Assembly: GCF_000372725.1 (NCBI RefSeq)
Contig: NW_005197877.1
Location: 501,417-565,416 of the forward strand
Reading direction: 5' to 3'
Origin: Emiliania huxleyi CCMP1516
Taxonomy: Eukaryota; Haptophyta; Isochrysidales; Noelaerhabdaceae
Length of the DNA: 64,000 bases
A program made the translations under genes and the position numbers. Of the stretch, positions 27,845 to 36,901 are shown in pieces. Each line of letters begins with the position of its first letter. Positions within the stretch are counted from its first letter, which is position 1. The notes under the pieces were generated by a model. It searched no databases. It was not told the origin of the DNA and saw only the letters and a list, made by a program, of their open reading frames with translations.

Positions 27845-28765
27845 CTAAGGCCAGCTCGGCCACGTAGGCGAGGGCGGCTCCTTGCACCGCGACCCGAGCA
27901 GCTCCTCAAGCTCCGTCAGAGCGGCCGCGCTCAGGCCGTGCCGCGCCGCAAAGGCTTGCGCGGTGTCATCCGCCGCCGCCTCGCCCGCCGCCGCCTCCTC
28001 CCCGGCGGCTTTGGCCGGGGCGTACCGCGGGTGCACGCGCGGCCTCTCCGGCGCATCCCTCTCCACTGGCACGCCAGGGGCCGCGCCCTCCTCCGAGGTC
28101 AGTCCAGCGCCGCGAAGGAGGGAGATGTCACCGGCGATCCCCGCGAGGCCTGGCATCTCCCAGCCGCCGCTCTCGGAGAGACCGCCATCCTCCTCCCCCG
28201 GCGACAGATCGCCCAACAGCCCCGACTGGCTGGCGAGGTCTCCGCCGACTTCACACTCACACATCGGGCAGCCGTCCTCGCCTTGGCGGAAGCCGTGCTC
28301 GCAGTAGATCATACACATCACCTCGGCGCAGGCCGCCTTCTCCGCGCCATCCGCCTTCTCGGCGTCGAAACCAAACCGGTCCTCCGCTGGCGACGCCGTC
28401 GGCGGCATCGGTGACGCCGTCAGCGGCAGCGGCGGTGGCGGCGGCGGCAGTGGCGACGGCGGCGGCGGCAGCGGCGGCGGCGGCGAGGGCGGCGGAGGTG
28501 GCAAAGGCGAAGGCGGCGGCGGTGGGCGCTCCCGTTCGGTGTAGGCATAATGTGGCGACGACGAGGCGGTGGAGGGAGCGCGCATCATAGCGAGCATCGA
28601 AGCAAGCCTCGAGCTCGCGTCGGCCTCATTGTAATGCCGCAGAAAGTTCGCGTCGCGGCTGGCCGAGGCGAACAGCACGGCAGCACCTGTCGCAGCAAGC
28701 AGCGCGGCGGCGACGCGCCACGCTGATGGGCGCGTGGTGGAGGAAGGGGGCAAAGAGGTGATCAT
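27845..28765 (-). CDS. Type II membrane or secreted proline-rich protein with antistasin-like domain
   Basis: 306 residues from ATG 28765. A hydrophobic segment (WRVAAALLAATGAAVLFAS, about residues 16-34) near the N-terminus acts as signal anchor or signal peptide. Residues about 83-125 are extensin-like proline repeats (PPPPSP). A six-cysteine block follows: CAEVMCMIYCEHGF, then GCPMCEC, matching antistasin-like inhibitor domains (CxxxC-xxx-C-xxG...GCxxCxC). The C-terminal half is acidic. A cell-surface or scale-associated protein is likely; protease inhibition is only a family-based guess. The first part of the gene is duplicated at 38260-38537. Confidence 0.65.
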   Translation of the reverse strand: MITSLPPSSTTRPSAWRVAAALLAATGAAVLFASASRDANFLRHYNEADASSRLASMLAMMRAPSTASSSPHYAYTERERPPPPPSPLPPPPPSPPPPLPPPPSPLPPPPPPLPLTASPMPPTASPAEDRFGFDAEKADGAEKAACAEVMCMIYCEHGFRQGEDGCPMCECEVGGDLASQSGLLGDLSPGEEDGGLSESGGWEMPGLAGIAGDISLLRGAGLTSEEGAAPGVPVERDAPERPRVHPRYAPAKAAGEEAAAGEAAADDTAQAFAARHGLSAAALTELEELLGSRCKEPPSPTWPSWP

Positions 28766-28832
28766 GCGGCCACAGCTAAGGAGGGGGGACCCGACAGGGA
28801 GAAAAAGAATTTTACACGATACAACACTGGGC

Positions 28833-29146
28833 ACGGGACTGCCGCGAGAACAAGGGACCGGCAGGCGGCGGCGTCGCAGGACGAGGCAGAAGAGAACAAC
28901 GCGACAGAGGAGGAAGTGACAAGGGAGAGAACGACGAGGGTGGGACGACCGCGAGGTGGCATGAAGGTTGCAGCGAGAATCGGCGAGAGACTGCGAAGAG
29001 AGATAGGAAGAGGCAGACTCCCTAGGGTGGGCGACGGATAGCGCACCACACACCTCTCCTTAAAATCCCTGTGTGGTGGCGGCGTGCCGTCCTCCCATCC
29101 CTCCCTTGGGTTGTCTGTTTTCTTTCTTTCTTTCTTTACGGGACTG
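28833..29146 (+). mobile_element. 5'-truncated retrotransposon copy with 9-bp target-site duplication
   Basis: 28842-29137 matches the last 300 bp of the element at 13874-17034, including the end of its ORF, the 3' UTR (TTAAAATCCCTGTGTGGTGG) and the CTTT tail. ACGGGACTG flanks it at 28833-28841 and 29138-29146. It lies about 70 bp upstream of the antistasin-like gene. Confidence 0.85.
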
Positions 29147-29559
29147 GCGCGCACTGGCACTAAGAAAAAAAGAATTTCAGCGCTTCGACACGCGCCCTCC
29201 TTTTGCCTGGCTGTTTTCTTTCTTTCTTTCTGCGCGACAGGCGAGGCGCGGGCGACGGCTTCCTCAGGAGCGGTCACACCACTCCCACTCCGGCGCCCAC
29301 CCACTCCCCACCCCGACATCCCCACCCCACCCCACAACCCCGCCCCACCCCGACCCGAGCAACCCCGCCCCATCCCGACCCGACCCGATCCACGCATCCA
29401 CCCCGCCAGACCCCGCCCCGCCCTGCCCCGCCCCCCCCACCAGACAAACCCGTGAGCCGCTCTCGGCTCCGCCCCCCCGCCCAACCCTCACCGAGAAAAA
29501 GAATTTCAGAAGCAAAAAGAAAATTCCTGCGCCCTCTAAACACTCTAGAAAAACGCAAG
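29147..29559. other. Intergenic region with second CTTT run and CCCCA-rich block
   Basis: A CTTT run at about 29214-29231 and a C-rich block (29280-29440) built of irregular CCCCA and CCCGA motifs. AGAAAAAGAATTTCAG-like motifs occur near 29163 and 29494, resembling the half-element upstream of the RCC1 genes. No gene seen. Confidence 0.45.
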
Positions 29560-30609
29560 CTAAAATCTAACCCCCGACACTCGAAGCACCGCCGCGACGA
29601 GCGCGTTGTTGACATCGGGCACATGCGGCGAGAGGACGCGTGCGACCGGCGCCAGGATGCGAAGCACGCCCACGTCCATGACGGCCTCGAGAGAGTGCGT
29701 GAGTGCCGCCGCCACGCTCTGCACCAGCTGAGCGGAGTCGGCGCCCTCATCCGCCCCGGCCCCCAGAGGCTCGTTACCACTGGTGACCACAGGCCACGAG
29801 CACGGCCGCGACGGCGGCGGCCCCGCAGGCAGCGGCTCCGCGGCTAGCTCCGCAGTTAGCGCCGGCGCAAGGCGCTCCTCCGCCGTGGCGTCGCCGACAG
29901 CCACGGCCGCGTCAACAACCGCCGTCGCCGCTGCCCCGCAGGAGCTGCGTTCACTTGGGGCTGCATGCGGCTGTTCGGTCGTGGTGTCTACCGGATCGTC
30001 CTCTTGCCTCGGGCTGTGGCTAGTTGCCGGCACCTCGCTCGGAGGCGGCGTGCTAGGCACCTCGCTCGGAGGCGTGCTTTCCACGTCCCTCTTCTTGGCC
30101 TCCTCCGCCGCTTCTCGCCTTGCCTTGCGCTCGGCGGCGCACTGCTTGTCCAGCAGATAGGTGCGGAGCTTCAGCGCACACTCGCCGACCTGCCCCTTGC
30201 GCACCTCAGGCGGTGCGGCGGCGACGGCCGCCTCCAGCAATGACGGGCTTCCCAGCCTTGTTGCCTCCCTCATTGCGTCCTTGAGCGCCGTACACTGGGC
30301 AGCGAACTGCACCGGGGTGAGAGCTGGGGCGAGCCTCGCCAACGCAGCCGTCTGAGGCGCAGCAATCGGGGCCGCGGCAGCGGCAGCCTTTTCCTTCTGC
30401 GCCCGCCCTGTCTTGCTCTTCTTCTTGGGCTTGGCCGCCGGCTTGGGCTGGACCTGCTTGCTTTGGAGCTCCTCCTCGTGCACGAGCGATTGGAACATTG
30501 CTTCCGCACGACGGCACATCTGATCCGGAGTGAAGAGCGCCGCGAGCTGATCAGGATGGAAGTGGGTGCTAGCCCATGCGTTCTGCTGCTCAGGGCTCAA
30601 GTCATCCAT
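29560..30609 (-). CDS. Hypothetical low-complexity protein
   Basis: 349 residues from ATG 30609 (MDDLSPEQQNAW). The N-terminal part has a short helical region with DQLAALFTPDQMCRRAEAMF, then a Lys/Pro-rich basic linker, a possible helical domain (about 110-185), a TPPSEVP repeat, and an Ala-rich C-terminus ending in hydrophobic helices. Ordered segments alternating with linkers suggest a real protein, but no family is recognised. Confidence 0.45.
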   Translation of the reverse strand: MDDLSPEQQNAWASTHFHPDQLAALFTPDQMCRRAEAMFQSLVHEEELQSKQVQPKPAAKPKKKSKTGRAQKEKAAAAAAPIAAPQTAALARLAPALTPVQFAAQCTALKDAMREATRLGSPSLLEAAVAAAPPEVRKGQVGECALKLRTYLLDKQCAAERKARREAAEEAKKRDVESTPPSEVPSTPPPSEVPATSHSPRQEDDPVDTTTEQPHAAPSERSSCGAAATAVVDAAVAVGDATAEERLAPALTAELAAEPLPAGPPPSRPCSWPVVTSGNEPLGAGADEGADSAQLVQSVAAALTHSLEAVMDVGVLRILAPVARVLSPHVPDVNNALVAAVLRVSGVRF

Positions 30610-30660
30610 GATGGTGAACGTAGCTGAGAGCTCTGCGCTACCGGTTGTGGGTTGACACCT

Positions 30661-30903
30661 CAAGGGAGGGATGGGAGGAAGATGCCGCTCGCGCGGACGA
30701 CACAGAGCGCCATTGGTGCGGCGTCACGCGGCCGCGAGGGACCGCGGGGGGTTGCTAGTGGGATGGGGGGCTCTGAGGGGAAGGGAGCGGGGGGCGCCCA
30801 ATAGGGCGCCGGCACCCCAGCGTAGAGGGCGTCGGTCGTGTATAGCCCTCCTTCTGGCTGGTTGGTGTATATAGAAGCACGCCGCCACCACACAGGGATT
30901 TCC
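30661..30903 (-). mobile_element. Possible interrupted 3' end of the same retrotransposon family
   Basis: Two short matches to the inverted 3' UTR of the LINE family (about 18 bp at 30661-30678 and 23 bp at 30881-30903) are separated by about 200 unrelated bases. There is no CTTT tail and no target duplication seen. Confidence 0.35.
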
Positions 30904-32084
30904 AACTCTCGTGAGGCTGTGAAGCACACCCAACCTAGCGGATTTGTTTGGGACTTGCCCCCGAAAAGTGAGTCTTCACAGCCACACCTAATGCGCAGCC
31001 GGGAAAAGCTCGCCGACCGATTTCCACAAGCTTGCTTGCTAGCGAGGATGTTCCTCCTCCTGGCGGCCAGCCTCGGCCTTTTCCGGGGGAGCACCATCGT
31101 GATCTCCATCTGCATGTTGATCTCGGCCAGCGTCGTTGGCTCCGTCTCGATGGCGCCGCCCTCGCGCGTGACCCGCTTGTAGAACTTGACCTCTCCTCAT
31201 TGAAGCCGGGGACCACCACCACCTTCACCACCCCAGTGAGCCGCTGCAAGCAGAGGGTGGGAGGTCATGATATCTCACTGTGGATGGCGGGAAGGCCGTG
31301 GCTGGTGACTGCGGCTGCTGGCAAGCGCGCGCGCCTTGCAGAGGTACTTGGGCACGGTACCTTGCGACCATAGTGGACGTTGGTCCAGCCCTCGGTGCCC
31401 TCATAGAACGGGTTGACGTACTTGGGTTCGCGCCCAGTCGTCCTGCCCTGGAAGATGATAGCCTTCTTCTTCGGCCGTGTTCCACGGCTCGACCCCGGCT
31501 CCCTGCGCCTCGCGCACCGCGTCGAGGGTCCGTTGTGACACTTGCCTCTCGCGCCCGTGCCGAAATCGCAGTAGGCTTAGGTGCCCGATCTGGTATGCCT
31601 TTGTGCCTTTGAGGGCTCGCGGGCCTCTCGGCACCCCCTTGTCGGCCCTCGGCTTGCGTGGTTTCGGGGCGTCTCCTCGTTGCTGCCCCTCTCTACGCCG
31701 CTCGTCTCGTGCGCCGATGAGCTCTCGCGCCATGGCTGCGAGACTGTCCCCGTGGCACAGCCTCCCCTCTCGACACGAGGGCGAGCATCCGAGCCGCACC
31801 ACCTTGGCGTTGCCGCGGCCGTTCAGCGCGGCCCGCATCGCCACGACGGCGTCGTTCCCCGTCCTAGCTTCGTCGGAGCGTCGAGGGGCGATCTCTTGCG
31901 AGAAGGGCCGCCCGTTGGCCTGTCTGATGAGCGCTGGCGTGGATCTAGTGTCCCGCACGGCCGAGGCGGGAACGGTGCGCAGCCGGAGCCACGTGTCGAA
32001 TGCCTCCGTCGCATACCTGGTCGCGTAGCGCCTCGTCGGTGCCTCACTTCCCCATGGGGAATGGGTTGCCGAGCCCGGTGCCTC
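30904..32084 (-). other. Coding-like fragments, unresolved
   Basis: On the minus strand several pieces read like protein: an exon-like frame with VVKVVVVPGFNEE, another with VKFYKRVTREGGAIE (31000-31260), GREPKYVNPFYEGTEGWTN (about 31378-31435), and an Arg-rich 185-codon frame at 31401-31958. They are in different frames. No family is recognised. They may be exons of one gene or remains of a mobile element whose 3' end is at 30661-30903. Confidence 0.3.
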
Positions 32085-32858
32085 TCATGATGTTGACTGG
32101 CAAGGGGCGCGGGACTGTGTCCGCTCCCGTGTCGCGCGTCTCCGCTCGTCGGCGCTTCCAGCGACGACCACCCTGATCGAAGGCTCGGCATCCCCCTGTC
32201 CGCCGCTGGGTGCGCCCCCGCTCGTGTCGCGCCTCGGGCTGGCGGTCCTCGGGGGGGGGCTTGGCGGCTTCGCCTGGCGTGTGTCGCTGCTGCTTCCAGC
32301 CCTCGACCCCCCCATGCGACGGTCCCACTCCTCTCCTGCCCCCTCGTCGTCGGTAGGCTCCTCCTCTGGCACCGGCTGTGAGCGGTCGTCGCCGTCGTCG
32401 TCGTCTACGTCGTCGTCGTCTTCTCCGTCCTGTTCCCCTTTTCCCCAGCGGCGCCGCCCCTCCACGCGGGCGCGTTTGTCTTGCGCCATTCGATGGCCGT
32501 CCACGTAATCGAGGCCTTCCTGGCTGCGTTGGTCGCCTCTCGCACCGCCACCTGCATCGCGGTGAGGCGCTCGCCGTCGCGCCCACCTCGCGTGGGGGGT
32601 GGTACATAGCCCGTTGCCGCCATTCTCGCCCTCGTGGCCGCCCGTTCGCGTTGTGTAAGGGTCGGGGAGGGCTCCCGACGCCGCCGCCCTGAACCGCCGC
32701 CACTGTTCGACGCTGGGTAGGTTCTTGCCCGCCGTGGTGAGCGCCGCGGCGACGTCGAGCGCCTGTTTGACTGCTCCCTGGTATTGACTGAGGTTGCATG
32801 CAACAGCGCGGACCCGGTCGCGAAAGGGATCCGTCTGAAGCTGCGGGTGGACAGCCAC
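32085..32858 (-). CDS. Hypothetical acidic/basic low-complexity protein
   Basis: 257 codons. The N-terminal 60 residues (ending near NLPSVEQWRRFRAAASG) look helical. The remainder is charged, with a long Asp/Glu block and Arg/Ser/Pro repeats. No domain is recognised. It may belong with the coding-like fragments downstream as ORF1 of a decayed element; that is speculative. Confidence 0.35.
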   Translation of the reverse strand: MAVHPQLQTDPFRDRVRAVACNLSQYQGAVKQALDVAAALTTAGKNLPSVEQWRRFRAAASGALPDPYTTRTGGHEGENGGNGLCTTPHARWARRRAPHRDAGGGARGDQRSQEGLDYVDGHRMAQDKRARVEGRRRWGKGEQDGEDDDDVDDDDGDDRSQPVPEEEPTDDEGAGEEWDRRMGGSRAGSSSDTRQAKPPSPPPRTASPRRDTSGGAPSGGQGDAEPSIRVVVAGSADERRRATRERTQSRAPCQSTS

Positions 32859-32960
32859 GTTTGTGTGGTCCCCTCGTGCCGCCCCAGCGCCTCTGTCGTG
32901 AACCTCCTCGGGGCTCGTGTCCGACGTCGATCGCGTCGTGACTCGTGTGTCGACAGGAGC

Positions 32961-33127
32961 CTTTTTCAGTGTATGTAGCTCTTACGTACGTACCCGAAGC
33001 GAAGGTGAACTGCTGACAGGGTTTGCGATTTTTTTATTTGTGCCCGGACTCTTCTGTTTTATATACCCTGTGCTGTCAGCAGAGTCCTCCTACGGGAATG
33101 TGCGTAAGAGCCATATACACTGAAAAG
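32961..33127. mobile_element. MITE-like element with about 35-bp terminal inverted repeats
   Basis: The left end CTTTTTCAGTGTATGTAGCT and the right end pair as an imperfect inverted repeat; within the 30 bases starting CAGTG I count 25 matches. A second short pairing (CTGCTGACAG with CTGTCAGCAG) lies nearer the centre. The centre is AT-rich. No clear target duplication was found. A structured RNA is an alternative reading. Confidence 0.6.
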
Positions 33128-33375
33128 TCTATAGGGTAATTTTAACGGCTGTTGTGAGGGAGACATATGTGGTCACTCCCAAGAGAGCCAAGAGTGGCTT
33201 TGGGCATTGGGGGGGGGGGAGGGAGGAGGAGTCACCGACAGAGCAGTTGTACAGCAAGCACCCACCATGGCATGCACACGGGGCGGGGCTGCGCTTCGAG
33301 GTTGGGGCCGCGGCTGAGAAGTTTGTGAAGAGGGCTTAGTCAGCCGTGGCTGGGGGTCGGCTGCCAGTCTGGAGC

Positions 33376-35048
33376 TCAGTCCAGTGACGAGTAGAGCTGG
33401 CGCGTGTTGCCTTTGCTCTTGTCGCCCGCCGGCCGCACGTCTCTTGGCGTCTCCCAGGCGAGGGCGGAGGGCGGGGCGGCCGGGCCGGCGGCGGCGCCCT
33501 TGCCGGCGGCGCCCTTGCCGGCGCCGCCGCCCGCGCCGCGCGTGCCCGTGGGCTGGCTGGCGTTTGCCTCGTCCTCGTCGTCAGACTTGAAGAAGCTCGA
33601 CATCGCGCGGTCGAGCATCCCGCCGAACCACTGCGGCCGCGCCGAGCCGGGAGACCGTACGGGAGACCCCGCCATCCCCGGCGGGAAGGTTCGCTCCTCC
33701 TCCCACGCAGACAGCGCCGGCGTCGGCAGCTCGCGCGGAGTCTCGGTGAGGACCATCTCGATGAGGGCCGACCGCGGCGTGTCTGCGTCGAGCGCGTCGT
33801 CGACGCGCTGCTCGCTGATGCCGATCTGCAGCGCGCGCTTCGCCACCTCGGTCATCTTCAGCCCCTCGAGCTCGCAGCGCAACGTCGCCTTCCGCTCCGC
33901 CTCCTCGGCCGCCTTCGCCTCCGCGGCGGCGGCCGCCTCCGCAGCCTTCCTCGCCGCCGCCTCCTCCGCCTTGCGAGCCGCCGCCGCCTCCGCCGCCTGC
34001 CTCGCCGCCGCGTCCGCCGCCCTGCGCGCTGCCGCCGCGTCGACCGCCCGCTGCTGCGCCGCCGCCTCCGCCTCTCGCGCGGCGTTGATCCTCGCTGTGT
34101 CCGAGTCGTCGGTTGGCAGGACACTCGACCCGTCGCGAGGAGAGGCAAAGGACGCCTCGGAGAGAGCGCTCATCTGCCGCGCCTTCGTCGCCCCCGCGAC
34201 CTCCAGCCTCGCACTCAGAGGCGCGCCGCTGCGGTTTGCGGCGCCTCGAGCCGAACCGCGCGCCGGCTGCGGCGCGCCTCGCGCAGACATCGACCCTCGC
34301 CGCGCGCGGGCGAGGCGCTCGTTGTACTTGTTGTTGTGCGCGTCCGTGTAGCTGCGCGGCGACTTGAGGTCCGCCGGCTCCGCCACCGGCCCCTCGTCCC
34401 ACAGCCAACTCGGGTGGCGGAGGCCGGCGGCGCCAAACCGCGGAGGGGGCGCCTGGCGGGGTGGGGCGGGAGGCGGGCGGGTGAGGGTGAGGGTGGGTGG
34501 AGGCGGGCGGGCGGGCGGGCGGGCGGGCGGGCGGGCGGGCGGGTGAGGGTGGGGGTGAGGGTGAGGGTGGGGGTGAGGGTGAGGGTGGGTGGGTACGTGG
34601 GTCGGTGGGTGGCTTGGTGAGGGTGGGTGATGGGTGAGGTGCTGGGTGGGGTGGGCGGTGGGTGGGTGGCCGCCTCCGAGGCCGCGGCGACGCCGGCGAG
34701 CGAGTCGACGGTGTCGGCCGTCTCGGCGGCNNNNNNNNNNNNNNNNNNNNNNNNNNNNNNNNNNNNNNNNNNNNNNNNNNNNNNNNNNNNNNNNNNNNNN
34801 NNNNNNNNNNNNNNNNNNNNNNNNNNNNNNGGGTGGTCGATCTTCTTGTAGCCGCACTTGCACATCCCGAAGTCCGCGCTCGGGTCCAGGCGGAAATTGT
34901 TGCAGAGATACTCCTCGTCCCCGCGACCGGGCGTCGGAGGAATCGCGTCCGCGTGGCTCATGTCTGCAGCGTCGAGGGTGGGGTTGCCGTTCCCGTCCGA
35001 GGCGAGGGACTTGGCGTAGCTTGCCATGCGCTCCGCGATGGAGGGCAT
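33376..35048 (-). CDS. Ala-rich coiled-coil protein with CxCG motif and PSWLWD motif, contains a gap
   Basis: Exon 1 starts at ATG 35048 (MPSIAERMASYAKS) and carries CNNFRLDPSADFGMCKCGYK, a C-x(12)-CxCG arrangement suggesting a small metal site. It then meets the gap (34731-34830). Coding resumes with ETADTVDSLAGVAAASEAA. A probable intron (about 34675-34445) consists of GGTGAGGG and GGGC repeats. Exon 2 (about 34445-33376) has LRHPSWLWDEGP, a basic region, a long Ala/Arg/Glu coiled coil, then ordered sequence TEVAKRALQIGISEQRVDDA, with a Ser/Gly-rich end. It shares PSWLWD plus Ala coil with the gene at 5297-6748. A cytoskeletal or flagellar role is conceivable but not shown. Confidence 0.55.
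34440..34675. repeat. G-rich short tandem repeats (GGTGAGG and GGGC)
   Basis: Runs of GGGC and of GGTGAGGG-type heptamer and octamer repeats within the probable intron of the coiled-coil gene. On the plus strand this is G-tract DNA able in principle to form quadruplexes. Confidence 0.85.
34731..34830. other. Assembly gap (100 N)
   Basis: Exactly 100 undetermined bases interrupt the coiled-coil gene. A round 100 usually marks a scaffold join of unknown true size. Confidence 1.
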
Positions 35049-35232
35049 GGTGGTTTTTGTGAGCGAAAGCTGTCGGCGGCTCGACGCGCTCAATGTTCGG
35101 TCGGTGGCCGTCCACCTTGAGTAAGAAGAAAAAGTGCCCCACCAAAAGTGAGTTCGAATAAAAAAAGCGCAGCGGGCACCGCCCCCGGCGCCGGTTTGCC
35201 ACCGACCACACATTGCCCGTTGCCACACTGCC

Positions 35233-36206
35233 ATGTGCTCCCCTAGCTGCAGCACCCGGTCGGCTCCGCTCGCCCGGAGGCTCGTGGTGAGCTCGCTCCT
35301 CTCGCCACTCCTGATCAGCCGGCCGGGCGCTTTGGAGGCCGCTCCGGCCGTCCCCGAGCTGTCGCCGCCTCCGGCTCTCCGGGAGGCCCTCAGGCCAGTG
35401 CTCAGCCGGCCGGCGCCGCGAGACGCGGAGGGCGCGATGAAGATGACTCCCGGACAGTGGGAGTCGTGGACCTTCCCGGACGACGTCGAGGCGGCCGTGA
35501 GGCAGCTCCGCTCGCTCCTCCTCGAATGGCCTGGCGCAAAGGTCGTCCTGGAGACGACCGCAGCGCCCGTCTCCGCGGCGCGAGCCGACCCCCGCGACCG
35601 CCCGACACGCAGGTCCTCGCGCAGTCGGTCGACCGGAGGTACATGCGGGTCACGTTTGAGCAGGCGCAGCTGAGCGGAGTGTATGTCGACGACTGCCAGT
35701 TCTACGTGGTGCCGACGGGCGCCGACTCGGGCGGCGCCGCCGTCGTGCAGTGCCGCCGGGGCATGACCGCGGATTTCGGCCTCGAGGGCCTCGCCGGCGA
35801 GCCGGCGGCGGGCTTCTTCAACCGGCGCCGCAGCGCCCGCGAGAGAGGTTGCGCGAGTTGCTTCATTCGTTGATCAACCACTCAGCGGCCTGGACCAGGC
35901 GATACACTCGCGAGAGGCTGCGCGAGCTGCGCGCGGCGCTCGGCTGGCAGCTGCGGACCGCCGGCAGCGGCGACGTGTCCGAGTCCTTCCAGCGGCTTCA
36001 GTCCATCTTCCGCGAGGCGCCGCTCGGCTGTACCTCGGCCACATCTCGGCTAGACCTCGGCTAGACCTCGGCTAGACCTCGGCTAGACCTCGGCTAGACC
36101 TCGGCCCATCTTCCGCGAGGCGCCGCTCGGCAACGTGGCGCCGATCCAAATCTCGGAGGAGGAGATCGCGAGGATGTCCGAGGGCGCGAGCGTGTTCTCG
36201 CTGTGA
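35233..36206 (+). CDS. DUF1499-like protein, four exons
   Basis: Exons 35233-35541, 35613-35824, 35899-36016 and 36120-36206 give 241 residues. Intron 1 is GT-AG; introns 2 and 3 are GC-AG. The leader (MCSPSCSTRSAPLARRLVV, then a hydrophobic stretch and Ala-Pro) suggests organelle targeting. The core reads WTFPDDVEAAVRQLRSLLLE, RYMRVTFEQ, VDDCQFYVV, VVQCRRGMTADFG and NRRYTRERLRELRAALGW, the order typical of DUF1499 (YxRxT/E, DDxxF, RSxSRxGxxDxGxNRxR). Members are found in bacteria and in thylakoid lumens; function is unknown. Intron 3 (36017-36119) is flanked by an exact duplicate of about 25 exonic bases and filled with an 11-bp repeat. Confidence 0.75.
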
Positions 36207-36404
36207 GAAATACGGCTTTAGGCGTGGAGACAAGTACAACTGTAGTAGGTTGGTTGTCGGACAAGGTAGTTCGAAAATGGTAAATCGGCGTACTTTGTAA
36301 TACGTTACTTTAGTACTCTGTATACTGTACCAACTCCATCTCCAACAGGGCATCACAGATTTCTCTCGGTGACGAAAATCTCTGGGGGGAGGCGAGGGCC
36401 CTAG

Positions 36405-36512
36405 ACGGGGTGTGGACCCTGAGTTGACCAGGGGTTGTGCGCTGGGCCCTCCTGCTCGGCTCCAGCCAGTAGACAAGTCTTGTCATCAACAGAGTAGAAG
36501 GATCTGACCTCG
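36405..36512 (-). repeat. Dispersed repeat R2, inverted partial copy 3
   Basis: Reverse complement of the last part of R2 (CTTGTCTACTGGCTGGAGCC and CCTGGTCAACTCAGGGTCC-like segments). Its edge near 36512 abuts and seems to cut the coding-like fragment on its right. Confidence 0.85.
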
Positions 36513-36901
36513 GGTCGCACGCGTCCTTGGCGTCCAGCCACGCGTCGTTGTTGACGACAGCCGACAGCGAGTGCTGTGAGAGGCACGAGGAAGATGTGCC
36601 GTCGGCGTCACCCAACAGGGCGGCGAGGGGCGGAAGCTGGAAGCCGCGCTTGAGGTGCGGGTGGTAGGCGGAGCGTGTGGTGCCGTCGACCCAGTGACGA
36701 ACCTGTTCGTCGAGGGCGGCGTGGCGGGTGCGTACATCGGCGAGGGCGGAGTCGACGACGCCGTGGGCGGCGACGAGAGCGGTGGCAAGACTTGCGCGCT
36801 AAGATGATCCAGTGAAGGGGTCAAAGCGCGGCCGAGTGGGCGGAGAGAGAGAAAGGGGAGATAATCAACAGGAGCTCGTTGTGGAGCTCGGTCATGGCGC
36901 G
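36513..36901 (-). pseudogene. Coding fragment truncated by repeat R2
   Basis: The minus strand reads LATALVAAHGVVDSALADVR, HAALDEQVRHWVDGTTRSAY, LKRGFQLPPLAALLG and SLSAVVNNDAWLDAKDACDP, then stops being protein-like at the R2 border. Upstream, MTELHNELL near 36896 could be its first exon. Family not recognised. It may extend from the frame at 36892-37965. Confidence 0.4.
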
